Origin: Akkermansiaceae bacterium
GTDB taxonomy: Bacteria; Verrucomicrobiota; Verrucomicrobiia; Verrucomicrobiales; Akkermansiaceae
Direction of reading: 5' to 3'
Assembly (NCBI GenBank): GCA_903919975.1
Contig: CAIXKE010000014.1
Coordinates: 1 to 64,000, forward strand
DNA length: 64,000 bases
Shown one piece after another: positions 43,886-52,600 of this stretch; positions within the stretch are counted from its first letter, which is position 1, and the number at the start of each line of letters is the position of its first letter. The notes beneath the pieces were generated by a model. That model saw only the letters and a list, made by a program, of their open reading frames with translations, was not told the origin of the DNA and did not search any database. Position numbers and translations under genes: made by a program.

Positions 43886-44419
43886 ATGGAACCACACTCC
43901 CTCAGCGCCGCAGATATCCAAGCCGGAATCGAACGCCTCGCCACGGCCATTCGCGAGAAAACCCAAGACAAACCGATCGCCCTCGTCGGCATCCGCAGCC
44001 GTGGCGATGAAGTCGCCGAGCGCCTACTCACCCTGCTCTCCACCGAAGACCGCGAACTCTCCTACGGCGTGCTCGATATCTCGCTCTACCGCGATGACTT
44101 CGAACATCTCCACGAAAACCCCGCCCTGCAGGAAACCGATATCGGTTTCCCCGTCGAGGGCGCCCATATCATCCTCGTGGACGACGTCCTTTTCACCGGT
44201 CGCACCATCCGCGCTGCCCTCGATGCCTTGTCCGACTATGGCCGCCCCGCCAAGGTCGAGCTCGCCGTGCTCATCGACCGCGGCCACCGCGAAATGCCCA
44301 TCCAACCGGATTATGTCGGCATCACGCTCGACACCCACCGCCACGACCATGTATTGGTATCCCTCGAAGGGACCGACGCACTGGACGAGGTGCGGATCGT
44401 CGCCAAAGAAATCCCATGA
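43886..44419 (+). CDS. pyrR: PyrR-type uracil phosphoribosyltransferase/regulator
   Basis: 177 aa from the ATG at 43886. The PRPP-binding loop IILVDDVLFTGRTIRAALD is at about 95-113, and LVGIRSRGDEVAERL and VLDISLYRDDF are PyrR-like. In Firmicutes PyrR attenuates pyr mRNA by binding UMP and RNA, and also has UPRTase activity. Here it sits between purD and pyrB with no room for a leader at either side, so attenuation would have to act elsewhere. The stop overlaps the next gene by 4 nt. Confidence 0.9.
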   Translation: MEPHSLSAADIQAGIERLATAIREKTQDKPIALVGIRSRGDEVAERLLTLLSTEDRELSYGVLDISLYRDDFEHLHENPALQETDIGFPVEGAHIILVDDVLFTGRTIRAALDALSDYGRPAKVELAVLIDRGHREMPIQPDYVGITLDTHRHDHVLVSLEGTDALDEVRIVAKEIP

Positions 44420-45021
44420 GTCTCCTGCCGCAGCGCAAGAAATCCGCCGAGGAGATCTCCCAGCTCCGCGAAACACTCGGCGTCCCCGCGCTGCAGGGAA
44501 ATCAGGAGTCGGCGACTACTGTAGTTATCGATTCCATTACCAGCGAAGTCACCGAACCCGCCTCGTCGTCACCCAGGCCAGCGCCCCCCCAAAAAACCGT
44601 CCGCTCCTTTCGCAAATCCGAGCAAGTCCCCATTCTTCTAACCACTCCGCCAAATCCCGACCCGGATTCCAAGCTGCCCTTCCAGCGCCGCAGCGATGAG
44701 GAAATCGCCGCCATCCGACGCCGCGAAACCCTCGCGATGATGAGTCCTCCACCGCGGAATTGGAAACTGGCCGTCGCCCATCCGGTCATTCTCGTCTTTG
44801 GCTACCTCTGCGCCCTCGCCGGTGCCTTATGCTTCTTTTTCGCCCAATTCCCGATCCTCGCTACCGCCGTCTGCGGTCTGGTCGCCTTGCTGATCGCCGC
44901 CATCATTTTATGGCGTTACCCGATTTGTCGCCACCACGCGGCCTTCATCGCGGTGATTGCCTTGCTCGTCCTCGCCTTCGCCTTACTTCACTACTTTCCC
45001 CACCTCCGGAATGCCACGTAA
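44416..45021 (+). CDS. Membrane protein of unknown function between pyrR and pyrB
   Basis: 201 aa. The N-terminal half is charged and Pro-rich, with the near-repeats KKSAEEISQLRETLGV and RRSDEEIAAIRRRETL, which look like two short helices of the same type. The C-terminal half has three hydrophobic helices (about 118-140, 142-160, 170-192). Overlaps with both pyrR (4 nt) and pyrB (11 nt) mean translational coupling with pyrimidine genes. I do not recognise the family. Confidence 0.75.
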   Translation: MSLLPQRKKSAEEISQLRETLGVPALQGNQESATTVVIDSITSEVTEPASSSPRPAPPQKTVRSFRKSEQVPILLTTPPNPDPDSKLPFQRRSDEEIAAIRRRETLAMMSPPPRNWKLAVAHPVILVFGYLCALAGALCFFFAQFPILATAVCGLVALLIAAIILWRYPICRHHAAFIAVIALLVLAFALLHYFPHLRNAT

Positions 45022-45934
45022 AGACCTGCTCGACATCGAATCCCTCGATCGCACGGACATCGACCACTTGCTCGATCAATCCACGCCTTTTAAGGAACTC
45101 TTCACCCGCTCGGTGAAAAAAGTCCCTGCCCTCAAGGGGAAATCCGTGCTCATGCTCTTCTACGAACCCAGCACTCGCACTCACTCTTCCTTCGAAGTCG
45201 CCGCCAAACGCCTCTCCGCTGATGTCACCAACTTCGATGTCGCCCAGTCCTCAGTCACCAAAGGCGAGTCCGTCCGCGAAACCATCGAGACGCTCCAGGC
45301 GATGCGCACCGATTTCATCATCGTCCGCCACAAAGCCTCTGGCCTTCCCGGCACCATCGCACGTCTCACTCGCGCCTCCGTCATCAATGCCGGCGATGGT
45401 GCCCACGCCCATCCCACCCAAGCGCTGTTAGACGCATTCACCCTCAAGGAAAAATTCCCCGATCCCACCGGAAAAAAAGTCCTCATCATCGGTGACATCC
45501 TCCATTCCCGCGTCGCCCGCTCCACCAGCACGATCCTGAAAAAACTCGGTGTCGATGTCGCCTACCTCGGTCCCGGCTCGCTCGTCCCACGCGTCGGCCC
45601 GGAAAATATCCGCCGCTTCACCGACTACAAAGACGCCATGGCTTGGAACCCGGACGTGATTTACTTACTACGCGTCCAAATGGAACGCCAAGACGTCCAG
45701 TTTTTCCCCAGCCTGCGCGAATACCACAAACTCTACGGCATCAGCGACGCCCGCCTCGAAGAAATCCGCAAACGCGGACTCTATATCATGCACCCCGGCC
45801 CCGTGAACCGCGGCGTCGAACTCTGCGACGCAGTCATGGATTACGAACGCTCGCTCATCAACGACCAAGTCGAAAACGGCATCGCCGTCAGAATGGCCGT
45901 CCTCTACTGGCTCAAGCCGGGTGGACAGCAGTGA
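45011..45934 (+). CDS. pyrB: Aspartate carbamoyltransferase catalytic chain
   Basis: First committed step of pyrimidine synthesis, 307 aa from the ATG at 45011; the longer frame from 44957 lies inside the preceding gene. Carbamoyl-phosphate motif FYEPSTRTHSSFE, then HAHPTQALLDAF, and the aspartate motif HPGPVNRGVEL. No pyrI regulatory chain or pyrC gene follows; the next gene is on the other strand. Regulation through the adjacent PyrR is plausible. Confidence 0.96.
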   Translation: MPRKDLLDIESLDRTDIDHLLDQSTPFKELFTRSVKKVPALKGKSVLMLFYEPSTRTHSSFEVAAKRLSADVTNFDVAQSSVTKGESVRETIETLQAMRTDFIIVRHKASGLPGTIARLTRASVINAGDGAHAHPTQALLDAFTLKEKFPDPTGKKVLIIGDILHSRVARSTSTILKKLGVDVAYLGPGSLVPRVGPENIRRFTDYKDAMAWNPDVIYLLRVQMERQDVQFFPSLREYHKLYGISDARLEEIRKRGLYIMHPGPVNRGVELCDAVMDYERSLINDQVENGIAVRMAVLYWLKPGGQQ

Positions 45935-45937
45935 ATC

Positions 45938-46261
45938 TCAGATCAACCCTTGCTCGCGCAGTTCCTCGTCCACTTCGTCATAGGTCGGCGCGCAGATTCC
46001 CGCATCGCGGATGCGTTGGATTTTCCGGCGGACGCCAAACCGGCTTTTGGGCCCGGTCACCAAGCCGCGCACACCGCCGAATACGATTGGCACCAACATC
46101 GCCACACCCAATGCGCCAAGGCCGAGGCCTACGCCACGCCGCGCGCCGCGGTGCATTAAATCCCCAAGTAAAAGCCCCGCCGCCGCGCCCAAAAGCGCCG
46201 GTGCCGAGAGTGCGGTGTTTTCAATCCATGCGGGAGTCGTTTCGGTATGCTCGTCAGACAT
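45938..46261 (-). CDS. Small membrane protein, unknown
   Basis: 107 aa. Two hydrophobic segments (about 16-35, APALLGAAAGLLLGDLM, and 42-66, GVGLGLGALGVAMLVPIVFG), glycine-rich, are followed by a basic stretch (KSRFGVRRKIQRIRDAG) and an acidic tail. No signal sequence is visible. The stop is 4 nt from the converging pyrB stop. The function is unknown. Confidence 0.6.
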   Translation of the reverse strand: MSDEHTETTPAWIENTALSAPALLGAAAGLLLGDLMHRGARRGVGLGLGALGVAMLVPIVFGGVRGLVTGPKSRFGVRRKIQRIRDAGICAPTYDEVDEELREQGLI

Positions 46262-46297
46262 GAGCGAAAACTAGCGACCGCAAGGCCTCACGACAAC

Positions 46298-46330
46298 CCT
46301 GGAAAATAAAATGTTCCAGGTTTTCGTTTT
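46298..46330 (+). terminator. Hairpin with T-run in manC leader
   Basis: CCTGGAA-N9-TTCCAGG followed by TTTTCGTTTT is an intrinsic-terminator shape on the plus strand, 45 nt before manC. A second potential stem TTTTCCC/GGGAAAA (about 46330-46357) could pair with its T-run. It may end pyrB read-through or attenuate manC. Confidence 0.5.
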
Positions 46331-46375
46331 CCCCGCTTTCCCTGATCGGGAAAATAGAGGAATCTCACAGGCGCG

Positions 46376-47458
46376 ATGCCTACTCCCGCAAATACCTACG
46401 CCCTCATCCTCGCCGGTGGTTCTGGCACGCGCTTCTGGCCGCTCAGCCGCGACTCCCGCCCGAAACAATTGCTCGATCTCTTCGGCACCGGAACCCTGCT
46501 CGAGCACGCCATCCGCCGTCTCGAAGGCCTCGTCCCGGTTGAAAATATTCTCATCCTCACCAATGCCAAACAGGCCGATGCCGTGCGTGAAAACGCCTCG
46601 ATCCTGCCCCCGGAAAACATCTTCGCCGAGCCGGCCAAACGCGACACCGCCCCGGCCGTCGCGCTCGGAATCGGGCTCATCGCCGCCCGCAATCCCGAGG
46701 CCGTGATGCTCGTCCTGCCTGCCGATCAACTCATCCAAGACGCCGACGCCTTCCGTTCCGTCATGCGCGACGCCCTCGTCACCGCCGAGCAATCCGACGG
46801 CCTCGTCACCATCGGCATCCACCCGACTTGGCCCTGCCCGTCCTACGGTTACATCGAGCGCGGCGAACGCGCGGAAATCTCCGGCCTCGTTTCCGAAAAT
46901 CCACCCTACGAGGTGAAATGTTTCCGTGAAAAACCCAATCCCGAACTTGCCGAACAATTCCTTCGCCAAGGTGGCTTCAGCTGGAATGCCGGCATGTTCG
47001 TCTGGTCGTTGCCCACCGTCATCGGCCAACTCACAAAACACGCGCCGGAACTCGCGCAATTCATCGCCGAACTCCGCAGCGCACCCGACATCCTCACCAC
47101 CGTTACGGAAAAATTTCCGACTCTCCCCGCCCGCTCAATCGATTATGCCCTGATGGAAAACGCCGACCGCGTCCTCAACATCGAGGCCACTTTCGATTGG
47201 GATGACGTCGGCTCATGGATCTCCGTCGCCAAATATCTCGAATCCTATGGCACCGAAAACCGTGCCAACGAAGCGATCACTGAAATCGATTCGAAAAACA
47301 ACATCGTCTTCAACGCCCGCCCCGACAGCCGCGTCGCATTGTTAGGCGTGGATGACCTCATCATCGTTCAAACCGAAGATGCCCTACTCATCGCCAACCG
47401 CCATCAAGCCGACGCCATCAAGAATCTCTCTCCGCTCCTGCCGCAAGAATTGCTCTGA
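46376..47458 (+). CDS. manC: Mannose-1-phosphate guanylyltransferase
   Basis: Makes GDP-mannose for polysaccharides, 360 aa, the short form without the isomerase domain. The nucleotidyltransferase motif ILAGGSGTRFWPLSRDSRPK and FAEPAKRDTAPAVALG and VLPADQLIQD, PSYGYIERGE and FSWNAGMFVW are present. The C-terminus includes the left-handed helix-like region (VALLGVDDLIIVQTEDALLI). The ATG at 46376 follows a leader with two possible hairpins. Confidence 0.93.
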   Translation: MPTPANTYALILAGGSGTRFWPLSRDSRPKQLLDLFGTGTLLEHAIRRLEGLVPVENILILTNAKQADAVRENASILPPENIFAEPAKRDTAPAVALGIGLIAARNPEAVMLVLPADQLIQDADAFRSVMRDALVTAEQSDGLVTIGIHPTWPCPSYGYIERGERAEISGLVSENPPYEVKCFREKPNPELAEQFLRQGGFSWNAGMFVWSLPTVIGQLTKHAPELAQFIAELRSAPDILTTVTEKFPTLPARSIDYALMENADRVLNIEATFDWDDVGSWISVAKYLESYGTENRANEAITEIDSKNNIVFNARPDSRVALLGVDDLIIVQTEDALLIANRHQADAIKNLSPLLPQELL

Positions 47459-47575
47459 GAGATCTGTGTCGTAGTCGAATGGATTTCCAGCACCTTTAAC
47501 TGCGTGAAGCCTGCTGTCCACGGTGGAGGACTGGTGGGGGGCATTTTTGTCTAATCAATCGTTCTCTGGGCGGCA

Positions 47576-48188
47576 TCAGTCGAGGCGGCGTTTCGGTGGC
47601 GGCGGGCCAGTGGGGGAGGTAGGTTTTTTCGCTGCCGGTTGTTCGAGGCGGTTAACTTCCAAGTCGTCGAGAGCCTCGGAATGGGAGAGGCTGAAGTTGA
47701 TTTCCCAACCGCATGGAATGTTGAAGCGGTCGGCGATCTCACGGGCTTGGAGATAGGTGGCGTTTTTCGGCGGCGAGAAACCGCACATCGCTATCTTTGA
47801 TAGAAGATTCGTGCAGGGAGAGGACCATAGAGCCCTGGGTGCCGTGGGACTCATCGAGAAAGCGGTTGTAGTTCTGATCCGTGCCGATGGCGGCGAGCGA
47901 GACATTGGTTTTAGCGCCATCCTTGCGGTGGAGGATGATGCCTGTAGAATCGCACTCGACGAATGAGACGCGGTTGACGCTGGCGCTGCCGGGGCCTCCA
48001 GGCTGCACTTGGATGGGGACGGGTTTGTTGTCAGGCTTGACCTTGCGGCGCGCGAGTTCGGCTTTGAGCGCGGCGATATTCTTTTCAAGAGCCGGTTGTT
48101 CTTTGCGCAGTGATTGGATGTTTGCGAGGATACTCAGGAAGGGAAAAAGCGAGACGCCGCCGCCCGCGTTGGATGCCCGTCGTGCCAT
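47576..48188 (-). pseudogene. ExbD/TolR-like protein, frameshifted and lacking its membrane helix
   Basis: The N-terminus MARRASNAGGGVSLFPFLSI is that of verrucomicrobial ExbD-like proteins, but the transmembrane helix that should follow is cut short, and a charged helix (LRKEQPALEKNIAALKAEL) comes directly. The first frame ends at 47739 (HLSPSP). A different frame continues from about 47765 (NATYLQAREIADRFNIPCGW) to 47576. The shift is at a run of five A residues. Both the frameshift and the lost helix point to decay. Confidence 0.7.
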
Positions 48189-48199
48189 AGGTGTGCAAC

Positions 48200-48874
48200 T
48201 CAGGAGCGGGTAAAGAATCTGCGTTTCTGGATGATGATTTTCTCGCTGCCCAGTTTTTTGAGCGTGAGTGTTTCCTCTTCCTGTTTCTGCATGGCGGCCA
48301 TCGGAAAACTCATGATCATCGAGAGCACTATGCCTAACAGCGTAGTGTCAAAGGCGATGCCGAGACCGCCGGTGAGTTTGCCAATCGCGCCTTTGATGGC
48401 CTCGGGATCGGCGGCGTTTACCATGTCGAGGTTGCCGACAGCGATGGAGAAGCCCTGCACGGTGCCGATGAAACCAAGGATCGGAATGGCCCAGAGGAAG
48501 ACCTTAAGCAAGGAGTGGGAACCGGAGGCGCGGTTCGCATCGATGTCCGACTGCGCTAATAGTAGCGACGAGACTTCGGAGTTGTTATTGCGTTTTTCGA
48601 AGAGTTCGAGGCCCTTGCGGATGCGGTTGACCATCAGGCTGTCGCGCAGGCGGTTGGTGAGTTTGTAGATGTGCTCGATCACGGTGCACACCGTTTCGCT
48701 GTTGATTTCCGCGCTGAGGCGGACCGGTAGGATGTCGAGCAGCATGGCTTGGCGCTGAGGTTTAATTGGCAATGCGGGCAGAGAAACTTCCTGATGGTGC
48801 GGTGGATTTGGATGGTGGTCTGGGCGGTTACGTTTTGGGCTGCCGCGACTCGTTGCAAACGAATACTTAAGCAA
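48200..48874 (-). pseudogene. MotA/TolQ/ExbB-like protein, N-terminally decayed
   Basis: The C-terminal two thirds are clear: LRDSLMVNRIRKGLELFEKR, SLLKVFLWAIPILGFIGTVQ and GLGIAFDTTLLGIVLSMIMS, typical of proton-channel ExbB-type subunits. The N-terminal ~60 residues (basic, Pro-rich) replace the first membrane helices. It lies 12 nt upstream of the ExbD-like remnant, so an energy-transducing pair has been lost. Expression of a shortened product from an internal ATG at about 48742 cannot be excluded. Confidence 0.65.
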
Positions 48875-49288
48875 TTTTTCGCTATTTCACCCTGGCTCAA
48901 AAAACTAATCTTCAGCCTCACTTCGAATCCTTCGTGCCGAAGAAAATCACGGATCGTTGAAGAAATGCGCGTCCATGATTATTTTCAGCATGAGGGCGGC
49001 GAAATCGATACCATCGACGGAACCGATGATCCCGGAGAGGGGTTTGTGGGTGAGGGGCTTATCCAAATGAGTCGCATGACGACGAGCTTGCGGAACGCGT
49101 TTTCATCGCCGACTCTGTCGACATCCGCAGTTCCTTGGAGCTCTCGGGAACTGGAGGAAAAGGCCGAAACGCGAAAACCTTATGAATCAACGCATGAATC
49201 CAAGGATTGAAACAGCGCGAGCCCGTGGGCTGGCGGGCTTTCGCTGGGGTCACAACGTCCCGAAAAAACGGGTTTCCCAGGAAAGTAT
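48875..49288. other. Degenerate region before glycosyltransferase
   Basis: About 410 nt with no credible gene. On the minus strand frames contain short protein-like fragments (for example GIIGSVDGIDFAALMLKIIM near 48980-49040, possibly a membrane protein end), so this looks like the rest of the decayed ExbB neighbourhood. No structured RNA or repeat is obvious. Confidence 0.4.
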
Positions 49289-50320
49289 ATGATTGCTGTT
49301 TTTTTCATTCTCTGGGCGTGTGGATTCTTCGTCGCCTACCGGTTTTTCGGACGTGGTGCCGGTGTCCCAACGACGGGGTCATCGCGTGTTTCCATCATCA
49401 TCCCGGCGCGTGACGAGGAACACAACCTGCCTCGTTTGTTGGAGTCGCTGGCGGCACAATCCGTTAGGCCTTATGAAATTCTGGTTGTGGATGACGGTTC
49501 CACAGATGGCACAGGGGGAATCGCGAGGAAGCTGGGAGCAACCGTGATTGAATCCGCGCCGCTGCCCGATGGCTGGCGTGGGAAAACCTGGGCCTGCCAT
49601 CAAGGTGCGCGGGCGGCTAGTGGCGAGCTTTTCCTCTTCATCGATGCCGACACCTGGTTCGAAGCAGAGGGTCTTGCGCGCGTGCTCGCGCGTTACCCGG
49701 GCGGCGCATTTTCAGTGCTTCCCTATCATGCCGTGCACAAACCTTATGAAGATCTCTCGTTGTTCTTCAACTTCAGCATGACAGCGGGCACGGTGCCGGA
49801 TGGGTTGTCCGGGCAGTGTTTTCTGGTGGGGCGCGAGGACTATCAGAAAGTGGGAGGGCATGAATCCGTGCGCGGTCGGGTGTTGGAAAACTTCCGCCTT
49901 GCCGAGGAGTTTTGCGAAGCTGGCATTCCCGTGCGCAGTGTGATCGGCCGGAAAATGGTGTCATTCCGAATGTATCCGCGGGGTTTTGCCTCGCTGGTGG
50001 AAGGCTGGACCAAGGGTTTCGCCTCCGGCGCGGTGCGCACTCCGCCGCGGATTCTGCTGCTCGTCGTGGCCTGGATGACCGGGCTGATGCTTCCGCTGCT
50101 GGGCGAGATGATGACCGGCGATTGGGCTTACTGGTTGGGGGCTTATTTTCTAGGCGTGCTTCAAGTGGGGTTGATCAGTCGGAAGATCGGTTCATTTCAT
50201 TGGACGGGCATTCTCTTCTATCCGGCACCGCTGGTTTTTTTCTTCAGCGTCTTCGGATGGTCGGCCCTGCGATCGGGCAAAAAAGTCAGTTGGAAAGGAC
50301 GGGAAATCCATGCCGATTGA
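49289..50320 (+). CDS. Family 2 glycosyltransferase, CrtQ-like
   Basis: 343 aa. One N-terminal helix (residues 2-18) precedes a GT-A domain with SIIIPARDEEHNLPRLLESL, VVDDGSTDGT and the metal-binding DADTWFEAEG. Three or four helices occupy the C-terminal third. The length and the pattern PDGWRGKTWACHQGA with GQCFLVGREDY match 4,4'-diaponeurosporenoate glycosyltransferase (CrtQ), which attaches glucose to a C30 carotenoid acid. The next gene overlaps by 11 nt and looks like the acyltransferase of the same pathway. Confidence 0.82.
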   Translation: MIAVFFILWACGFFVAYRFFGRGAGVPTTGSSRVSIIIPARDEEHNLPRLLESLAAQSVRPYEILVVDDGSTDGTGGIARKLGATVIESAPLPDGWRGKTWACHQGARAASGELFLFIDADTWFEAEGLARVLARYPGGAFSVLPYHAVHKPYEDLSLFFNFSMTAGTVPDGLSGQCFLVGREDYQKVGGHESVRGRVLENFRLAEEFCEAGIPVRSVIGRKMVSFRMYPRGFASLVEGWTKGFASGAVRTPPRILLLVVAWMTGLMLPLLGEMMTGDWAYWLGAYFLGVLQVGLISRKIGSFHWTGILFYPAPLVFFFSVFGWSALRSGKKVSWKGREIHAD

Positions 50321-50786
50321 ACTGCCGGTTTTTTGGATCATCGTGCTGAATTGTGTCGGTTGGCCGTTGATTCAGTTAGGTCTCGCGTGGGGGATCACAA
50401 GGCTGCCGGTTGATTGGTTTCATCCGATTGGATTTGGCACGGGGAAGTATGAATCGTGGATGCTTGAGCAGGTTTTCCGGATTAAATCCTGGAAAGACAA
50501 GTTGCCGGATGCTGCCGCGTGGTTTGGTGGTGGTTTTGCGAAGCGCAGCTTGGCCAGCAAGGATGCCGACTACTTGAAGCGCTTTATTCAGGAAACCTGG
50601 CGTGGCGAGTTGTGCCATTGGTGCGCGCTCGCATTCGTGCCGTTGTTTTTTCTGTGGAATCCTTGGTGGGCGGATGTCGTGATCGTCGTTTATGCGATGA
50701 TGGCGAATCTTCCCTGCATCCTCACCCAGCGATACAATCGCATCCGTTTGCGTCGCGTGCTTCTAAGCCGACACAGAAAAGGATAA
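50310..50786 (+). CDS. CrtO-like glycosyl-carotenoid acyltransferase
   Basis: 158 aa. The pattern SWKDKLPDAAAWFGGGFAKR, then YLKRFIQETWRGELCHWCAL and MMANLPCILTQRYNRIR matches the glycosyl-4,4'-diaponeurosporenoate acyltransferase (CrtO) family of staphyloxanthin-type pigments. Hydrophobic helices at both ends suggest membrane binding. It overlaps the glycosyltransferase gene by 11 nt in another frame. The desaturase and synthase genes of the pathway are not in the window. Confidence 0.8.
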   Translation: MPIELPVFWIIVLNCVGWPLIQLGLAWGITRLPVDWFHPIGFGTGKYESWMLEQVFRIKSWKDKLPDAAAWFGGGFAKRSLASKDADYLKRFIQETWRGELCHWCALAFVPLFFLWNPWWADVVIVVYAMMANLPCILTQRYNRIRLRRVLLSRHRKG

Positions 50787-50799
50787 CGCCACAACTGCA

Positions 50800-50822
50800 G
50801 CGCGGAATTCATTCCGCGCTCC
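50800..50822 (-). repeat. GGAG hairpin (REP-like) between converging genes
   Basis: On the minus strand GGAG is followed by a nearly continuous palindrome; on the plus strand it reads GCGCGGAAT-TC-ATTCCGCGC (9-bp arms, 2-nt loop). It lies between the CrtO-like stop and the argS stop, reading out of argS, and could act as a bidirectional 3' hairpin. On the minus strand it is followed by TGCAG, as the copy at 40516 is by TGCTG. Confidence 0.65.
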
Positions 50823-50830
50823 CGGGGTGA

Positions 50831-52576
50831 TTACATTCTCTCGGGGCAGCGGATGCCTAACAATCCGAGGCCAGCGCTGAGGATTCTGGCGGTGAGTTCG
50901 CAGAGAGCGAGGCGGCTTGAGCGGAGGGGTTCGTCGGATTTGAGGACCGGGCAGGCCTCGAAAAACGAGTGGAACGCACGGGCAAGCTCTAGCAAATAGT
51001 TGGCTAGCAGATTCGGGCGGAAATCCTCAAGGATGAGTGGCAGCAATTCTCCGAAGCGGGCGTGCAGGCGGGCGAGATGGATTTCCTCGGGTGCCGTGAG
51101 GGAGATCTCGGCCGCGGTCGCATCGAATGGGGCATCGAGCTTGCGGAAAATCGAGCGAATGCGGACGGTGGAATATTGCAGGTAAGGTGCGGTGTCGCCT
51201 TGTAGGGCGAGCATGCGGTCCCAGGCAAAGACGTAGTCGGTGAGGCGGTTTTGTGAGAGCTCGGCAAATTTCACGGCGCCGATGCCGACGATTCTTGCGA
51301 TTTCAGCGGCTTCCTCGCCCTGAAGGTCCGGGTTTTTCTCGGCGATGATTTTCGCGGCGCGTTCGACGGCCTCGGTGAGCACGTCGGTGAGTTGCACGTT
51401 GTCGCCGGAGCGGGTTTTCATCAACTTTCGGTCCTCGCCGAGGATTGAGCCGAAGGCGACGTGGCGAAAATCCCCGGTTTTGCCCCAGCGTGCGGCGGCA
51501 TCGAAGAGTTGGCGGAAATGCAGTTGTTGCGGGACGCCGACAACATACCAGATTTGGTTAGCCTTCCATTCGTCGATGCGGAATTGGATGGTGGCGAGGT
51601 CGGTGGTGGCGTAGAGGTATCCACCGTCGGCCTTGCGGATGATCGCGGGATTATCGGTCCAGCCCTCTTCGCGGTGGACCATGAACGGATCGTCCTCGGG
51701 TTTTTTGGAGCCATCCGAGAAGACGCAGATCGCGCCATTGCTCTCGCGGGCGATGCCTTTTTTCAAGAACTCATCGACGAGGCCGGCGAGGCGATCGTTG
51801 TAATAGCTCTCGCCCAGCCAGTGGTCGAACTGGACGTCGAGGGTGTCGTAGATTTTCTGGAGGCCGCGTTTGGAGACGTCGATGCATTGCTGCCAGATTG
51901 CTAGGTTTTCAGGATCGCCGGCTTGGAGTTTTACCAACTCGTTTTTGCAGATTTCGAGCACGGTGGGATCCGCCTTGGTGGCGGCATTCACATCGCGGTA
52001 GATGCGGAGCAGCTCGGGGATGGGATCGGCTTCGAGAGCTTCCGGATTGAGTAAGGTTTTCCAGCCTTGGAGGATCATTCCGAACTGGGTTCCCCAATCA
52101 CCGATGTGGTTGTCCGCGATGACTTTGAAGCCGAGGAAACGCGCGATGCGGCAGAGAGAATCGCCGATGATCGTCGAGCGGATGTGGCCGACGTGCATGG
52201 GTTTGGCGACGTTGGGGGCGGAAAAATCGATGACGACGGTTTGACCTTCGCCGATGGCGGGGACGCCGAGTTTCGGATCGCGCAGCAGGGCGGAGGCGTG
52301 GGCGGAGTAAGCTTGCGGGAGGATGTGGAAATTGATGAATCCGGGGCCGGCGATGTCGGCGGTGGCGAGACCGTCGAGTTGGAGGTGGCTGATGATTTCT
52401 TGGGCCAGGGCGCGTGGGTTGGTTTTGCGCAGCTTGGCGAGCACCATGGCGGCGTTCGATTGGTAATCGCCGAAGCGGAGGTCGGCGGCGGCGGTTACGG
52501 CGGCGGATGTGGGCTCGCCGAGGGTGGTGGCGAGGGCGGAGGCGAGGCGGGCTTCGAGTTCCTGGAGAATCGTCAT
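50831..52576 (-). CDS. argS: Arginine--tRNA ligase
   Basis: Charges tRNA-Arg, 581 aa, the usual size. The N-terminal Add1 domain (about 1-110) is followed by the HIGH-like motif NVAKPMHVGHIRSTIIGDSL, the catalytic core, TRSGDNVQLTDVL (a KMSKS-like region is MKTRSG), and the C-terminal DALR anticodon-binding domain (TAPYLQYSTVRIRSIF and onward). It lies 24 nt downstream of the ptsN-like gene on the same strand. An antisense frame of 515 codons across this gene and ptsN is an artefact of high GC. Confidence 0.97.
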   Translation of the reverse strand: MTILQELEARLASALATTLGEPTSAAVTAAADLRFGDYQSNAAMVLAKLRKTNPRALAQEIISHLQLDGLATADIAGPGFINFHILPQAYSAHASALLRDPKLGVPAIGEGQTVVIDFSAPNVAKPMHVGHIRSTIIGDSLCRIARFLGFKVIADNHIGDWGTQFGMILQGWKTLLNPEALEADPIPELLRIYRDVNAATKADPTVLEICKNELVKLQAGDPENLAIWQQCIDVSKRGLQKIYDTLDVQFDHWLGESYYNDRLAGLVDEFLKKGIARESNGAICVFSDGSKKPEDDPFMVHREEGWTDNPAIIRKADGGYLYATTDLATIQFRIDEWKANQIWYVVGVPQQLHFRQLFDAAARWGKTGDFRHVAFGSILGEDRKLMKTRSGDNVQLTDVLTEAVERAAKIIAEKNPDLQGEEAAEIARIVGIGAVKFAELSQNRLTDYVFAWDRMLALQGDTAPYLQYSTVRIRSIFRKLDAPFDATAAEISLTAPEEIHLARLHARFGELLPLILEDFRPNLLANYLLELARAFHSFFEACPVLKSDEPLRSSRLALCELTARILSAGLGLLGIRCPERM

Positions 52577-52600
52577 GGTGAGAGAGGCGGTTCGATGGCG

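Noticed and set aside
48961-49210. YggT-like membrane protein remnant
   Set aside because: One minus frame has a short fitting stretch (GIIGSVDGIDFAAL) but nothing else supports it.
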